The position numbers were made by a program, and so were the translations under genes. A stretch of 8,327 nucleotides of DNA from Nitrososphaerales archaeon (GTDB lineage: Archaea; Thermoproteota; Nitrososphaeria; Nitrososphaerales; Gagatemarchaeaceae): assembly GCA_030044375.1 (NCBI GenBank), contig JASHVX010000155.1, positions 1 to 8,327 of the forward strand, given 5' to 3'. Positions 5,357-8,327 of the stretch are shown one piece after another; position 1 is the first letter of the stretch, and every line of letters begins with the position of its first letter. The notes below the pieces were generated by a model, which had not been told where the DNA came from, did not search any database, and saw nothing but the letters and a program-made list of their open reading frames with translations.

Positions 5357-5830
5357 CTGAAGTACAGGACGGTGGCCACGGGTGGCACCTTCGACCACCT
5401 CCATCTAGGGCACATGGCCCTGCTCGCGAAGAGCTTCGAGCTGGGCGACTCTGTCGTCATAGGAGTCACCTCGGACGAGTTCGCCCGAAAGGAGGGCAAG
5501 CACCCTGACCAGACATATCCGGAGAGGACGGCCGCCATAGAGGCGTTCCTGAGCTCGAGGTTCCCCGGGCGTAGGCACCGCATCGCCAGGCTGGACGACT
5601 ACTTCGGGCCGGGGATAGCGTCGCCAGACGTCGAGGCGATCGTCGTGACCGGGGAGACCGTCTCGAGGGTGCCGCTGGCCAACAGGCTCAGGGCAGAGAA
5701 AGGGTACCCGCCGCTTAAGGTCGAGGTGGTAGAGCACGTGCTCGCCGCCGACGGGAAGCCGATCTCCTCCACGCGGATCAGGAAAGGTGAGGTCGACCAG
5801 CAGGGACGGGTCCTCGGCTCCGCATCATAG
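5357..5830 (+). CDS. coaD: Phosphopantetheine adenylyltransferase, archaeal type
   Basis: This nucleotidyltransferase transfers AMP from ATP to 4'-phosphopantetheine to give dephospho-CoA, the next-to-last step of coenzyme A synthesis. It has the N-terminal GGTFDHLHLGH with the HxGH site, and KPISSTRIRKGEVD near the C-terminus, the counterpart of the second nucleotide-binding signature. The length (157 residues) fits archaeal PPAT. The first conventional start is the GTG at 5372, but this would give MATGGTFD and remove most of the first strand. The frame is open upstream to a TGA at 5318-5320 with no ATG, GTG or TTG. CTG at 5357 gives MKYRTVATGGTFD, which matches family N-termini, and it lies about 32 bases from an AT-rich box. 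That start is a proposal; the identity of the gene is secure. trpS follows on the same strand. Confidence 0.9.
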   Translation: MKYRTVATGGTFDHLHLGHMALLAKSFELGDSVVIGVTSDEFARKEGKHPDQTYPERTAAIEAFLSSRFPGRRHRIARLDDYFGPGIASPDVEAIVVTGETVSRVPLANRLRAEKGYPPLKVEVVEHVLAADGKPISSTRIRKGEVDQQGRVLGSAS

Positions 5831-5858
5831 CGGATCAGTTCGCAGGGCCAAGAAAGGG

Positions 5859-5865
5859 ATAATAT
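5859..5865 (+). promoter_or_regulatory. Putative TATA box for trpS
   Basis: ATAATAT, preceded by AGAAAGGG, is centred about 29 bases before the GTG at 5891. It physically covers the ATG at 5864, which argues against that ATG as the start of the trpS transcript from this promoter. Confidence 0.5.
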
Positions 5866-5890
5866 GCGAAGTGGTGCGGCCAAGAGTATT

Positions 5891-7021
5891 GTGGAGAAGG
5901 ACAGGCTTGACCCGTGGGGCCAGAGCGCGGTCAAGGACTACTCTCGCCTCCAGTCGGAGTTCGGGATCGAGCCCGTCGCGCCTCTCCTCTCGCGCTTCAA
6001 GCGGCTGAGCCACCATCTCAGCAGGGGGATAGACTTCGGGCAGCGCGACCTTTCCAGGGTGCTCGACGCCATAGACAGCAACAAGCCATACGCGGTGATG
6101 AGCGGCATCAAGCCCGACAGGAGCTTCCACCTGGGGAACAAGATGACCGCCGACGACATGGTCTACTTCCAGTCGCTGTCGAAGAAGGCCACCGTCTTCT
6201 ACTCGATCGCTGACGTAGAGGCATACGCTGACAACGGGCTGTCCTTCGCCGAGACCTCGAAGATAGCTGTCAGGAACGTGGCCGACATGCTCGCCCTCGG
6301 CCTAGACCCAGACAAGGCCGTGGCCTACAAGCAGAGCGAGGAGGTCAGGGTCATGCGGATGTCGACCATCTTCTCCCGCAGCGTCACGAACAACATGCTG
6401 AGAGCCATCTACGGAGAGAGACAGATAGGTCTGTACCTCTCAGCCCTGATCCAAGCGGGTGACATACTGATGCCACAGCTCCCGGAGCTCGGGGGGCCGA
6501 AGCCGGTCCTGGTCCCCGTGGGCGCCGACCAGGACCCTCACATCAGGCTCGCCAGAGACCTTGCCGCCAAGCACGCCGCCGACTTCGGGTTCGTGCCGCC
6601 TTCGTCGGTCTACCACAGGCTTGAGCTGGCCCTGACTGGCGGCAGCAAGATGTCGAAGAGAGAGCCGGAGTCGGGATTCACCCTCGACGACAGCCCGGCC
6701 GAGGCCTCGAAGAGGGTGCGGAGCGCGTTCACAGGCGGAAGGGCGACGGTCGAGGAGCAGAGGAGACTGGGCGGGATGGCGGACATCTGTCCAGTGTACG
6801 ACCTGTACCGCTTCCACTTCGCGGCCGACGACGCCCACTCGGAGAAGGTGTACGACGAGTGCGTGAAGGGCGTGAGGATGTGCGGAGGCTGCAAGGATGA
6901 AGCCGCCGGGCTCGTCAAGAGCTTCCTGGAGCGCCACCAGAAGAAGCGGGACTCCATGATGGGAGAAGCCGAGGACCTTCTCGAGAGGAGCAGCAGGTAC
7001 CTCTCTTCAGGAGGGAAGTGA
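5891..7021 (+). CDS. trpS: Tryptophanyl-tRNA synthetase
   Basis: This class I synthetase charges tRNA-Trp. Archaeal TrpRS features include DPWG near the start, SGIKPDRSFHLGNKM around the HIGH box, the middle segment MSTIFSRSVTNN, PVGADQDPHIRLARDLA, and SKMSKREPESG with the KMSKS-type loop. A cysteine cluster (CxxxxxxCGGC) near the C-terminus also fits archaeal forms. The HIGH box reads HLGN, with Asn for the final His. The frame extends to an ATG at 5864 (385 residues), but a TATA-like box covers that ATG. GTG at 5891 gives MEKDRLDPWG, close to family N-termini, and 376 residues. If trpS is instead read only from a coaD transcript, the 5864 ATG stays possible. The stop overlaps the pheS start (GTGA). 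Confidence 0.94.
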   Translation: MEKDRLDPWGQSAVKDYSRLQSEFGIEPVAPLLSRFKRLSHHLSRGIDFGQRDLSRVLDAIDSNKPYAVMSGIKPDRSFHLGNKMTADDMVYFQSLSKKATVFYSIADVEAYADNGLSFAETSKIAVRNVADMLALGLDPDKAVAYKQSEEVRVMRMSTIFSRSVTNNMLRAIYGERQIGLYLSALIQAGDILMPQLPELGGPKPVLVPVGADQDPHIRLARDLAAKHAADFGFVPPSSVYHRLELALTGGSKMSKREPESGFTLDDSPAEASKRVRSAFTGGRATVEEQRRLGGMADICPVYDLYRFHFAADDAHSEKVYDECVKGVRMCGGCKDEAAGLVKSFLERHQKKRDSMMGEAEDLLERSSRYLSSGGK

Positions 7022-8327
7022 GCCTCTTGTCAGACACGCTTCACCCCATCGAAAGGAAGGTGTTGGGCGCCCTCGCCTCTCTTCCGAACGGGGAGTTGGC
7101 CTTCGACGATCTGGTGAAGCAGTCCGGCCTGCAGGCCGACCAGGTCCGCCGCTCCTTGCAGTGGCTCTCATCGAAGGGCCTCGTGACGCTCAGGGACGAG
7201 GAGATGTCCTCTCTCAAGGTCTCCCACCGTCCGCCCGAGCTCGACCTGGCCGACGCGGTGGCCCGAGCCCCTGAGCCACCCACGATAGCGTCCCTGAAGT
7301 CGGGCTTCGCCTCCAAAGAGGAGTTCTCCGCGGCCTTCGGGAGGGCAAGGGCGGCTGGGTGGGTCAGGCTCGACTCGGAGAGGTCTCCTCCTGTGGTCCT
7401 CATTTCCGACGAGTCAGGGCCGAGGGCGCTCGCAGCGAGGATGGAGTCTATCTCCCAAGGGGCTGAGGAAGCGTCGTTCTCGAAGGACGAGCGCGCAGCG
7501 ATATCAGAGCTCGTCAAGAGGGGGGTGCTGACGAGGTCGGTATCTCGCAGGTCTGTCTGTTCGATCACCGAAGCCGGGAGGAAGGCCGCATCGTCGTCCG
7601 CCGACGACGGCTCCCTCGACCAGCTGTCGCCCCAGGTCCTGGCATCGCGCGCCTGGCACGGGAAAAGGCTGCGTCCCATCGACGTGGAGGCGAAGGCTCC
7701 CACTTTCTACCCCGGCAGAAGGCATCCCGTCAGGGACTTCATCCGAGAGATCAGGGAGACGTACATCTCCATGGGGTTCACAGAGATGGAGGGCAGGAGC
7801 GTCCACCCTTCGTTCTGGAACTTCGACGCCCTCTTCATCCCGCAGGACCACCCGGGAAGGGAGATGCAGGACACCTTCTACCTCGAAGGGCTGTCGGACT
7901 CGTCGATGAAGCGCGCCGGCGTGGTCGCTAACGTGGCCTCTACGCATGAGGACGGCTGGAAGACGGGAGGCCGGGGGTGGAGGTACCCTTGGAACATAGA
8001 CGAGGCCAGGAGGCTGGTCCTGAGGACGCACAACACCGTGCTGACCGTCCGGTCGCTCTCCGACTCTGGCGACAGGGAGGCCAGGGTCTTCGCAGTGAGC
8101 AAGGTCTACAGGAACGAGAACCTCGACTACAAGCACCTCGCCGAGTTCCACCAGATGGACGGCATAATGGTGGGCGAGGGGCTCAACGTCAGACATCTCA
8201 TGGGGTTCCTCGGAGAGTTCTACAGGAGGCTCGGGATGAGGGACGTCAAGCTGTGGCCGACCTACTTCCCTTACACCGAGCCTTCGCTGGAGGTGGTCGG
8301 GTACTCCACCATAGTGAAGTCGTGGAT
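7018..8327 (+). CDS. pheS: Phenylalanyl-tRNA synthetase alpha subunit (3' end beyond window)
   Basis: The first 436 residues of PheRS alpha, the catalytic class II subunit that works as an (alpha-beta)2 enzyme, are present. The N-terminal 200 residues begin LHPIERKVLGAL and contain winged-helix-like segments, as in archaeal and eukaryotic PheRS. The catalytic part shows YPGRRHPVRDFIREIRETY with MGFTEMEG (motif 1 region), DALFIPQDHPGREMQDTFYL (270-289), motif 2 as KVYRNENLDYKHLAEFHQ (362-379), and PTYFPYTEPSLEV (414-426). About 50-70 residues remain beyond the right edge, including motif 3. The GTG at 7018 is chosen because it overlaps the trpS stop; a TTG at 7027 is the nearest alternative. 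Codon use resembles trpS, and translation coupling to trpS is likely. pheT would be expected downstream or elsewhere. Confidence 0.95.
   Translation, partial: MSLLSDTLHPIERKVLGALASLPNGELAFDDLVKQSGLQADQVRRSLQWLSSKGLVTLRDEEMSSLKVSHRPPELDLADAVARAPEPPTIASLKSGFASKEEFSAAFGRARAAGWVRLDSERSPPVVLISDESGPRALAARMESISQGAEEASFSKDERAAISELVKRGVLTRSVSRRSVCSITEAGRKAASSSADDGSLDQLSPQVLASRAWHGKRLRPIDVEAKAPTFYPGRRHPVRDFIREIRETYISMGFTEMEGRSVHPSFWNFDALFIPQDHPGREMQDTFYLEGLSDSSMKRAGVVANVASTHEDGWKTGGRGWRYPWNIDEARRLVLRTHNTVLTVRSLSDSGDREARVFAVSKVYRNENLDYKHLAEFHQMDGIMVGEGLNVRHLMGFLGEFYRRLGMRDVKLWPTYFPYTEPSLEVVGYSTIVKSW

Noticed and set aside
7041..8196. Two long minus-strand open frames (7041-7703 and 7504-8196)
   Set aside because: They lie entirely antisense to pheS, whose catalytic motifs are clear. 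Their compositions (Ser/Ala- or Val/Arg/Pro-rich) are typical of reversed GC-rich codons.
1..8327. CRISPR arrays, insertion sequences, phage genes, tRNA genes or defence systems
   Set aside because: No spaced repeats, transposase or integrase motifs, cloverleaf structures or defence-type domains were seen; the window is metabolic and translational housekeeping.

Overview
This is high-GC archaeal DNA. The evidence is an archaeal-type 5S rRNA, archaeal-type phosphopantetheine adenylyltransferase, type II methionine aminopeptidase, archaeal TrpRS and PheRS alpha, a DUF1512 protein (an archaeal family) and a Trm112-like protein. TATA boxes lie about 28-32 bases upstream of start codons, as expected for leaderless archaeal transcripts. 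The best guess is an uncultured member of the Thermoproteota/TACK side (Nitrososphaeria- or Bathyarchaeia-like). That placement is inference, and no rRNA other than 5S is present to settle it.

Region 1 (1-2477) is a [NiFe]-hydrogenase locus. Three genes run on the minus strand in the order maturation protease, NuoA-like membrane subunit, hydrogenase small subunit (cut by the window edge). They touch or overlap by a base or so. From a 136-base divergent promoter region, hypA and an Mrp/MinD-type ATPase run on the plus strand with a 4-base overlap. The ATPase is best read as the archaeal atypical HypB. HypA and this ATPase would load nickel, the protease would then trim the large subunit, and the product would be a membrane-bound, probably ion-pumping group 4 hydrogenase whose remaining genes lie to the left.

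Region 2 (2516-4389) begins with a Trm112-like gene on the minus strand, divergent from a stand-alone 5S rRNA gene at about 2861-2979. A DUF1512 membrane protein follows with its own promoter, overlapped by a small zinc-ribbon gene.

Region 3 (4381-8327) has a methionine aminopeptidase on the minus strand, divergent from coaD, trpS and pheS on the plus strand (pheS is cut by the right edge). This is translation and cofactor housekeeping.

Start codons are unusual. Most genes appear to use GTG or TTG, and coaD seems to need a CTG or another non-standard start to keep its first beta strand. Several of the longest possible open frames begin upstream of, or on top of, the TATA box and were shortened here. 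No CRISPR array, insertion sequence, integrase or tRNA gene was seen, and no gene-free stretch exceeds 300 bases.
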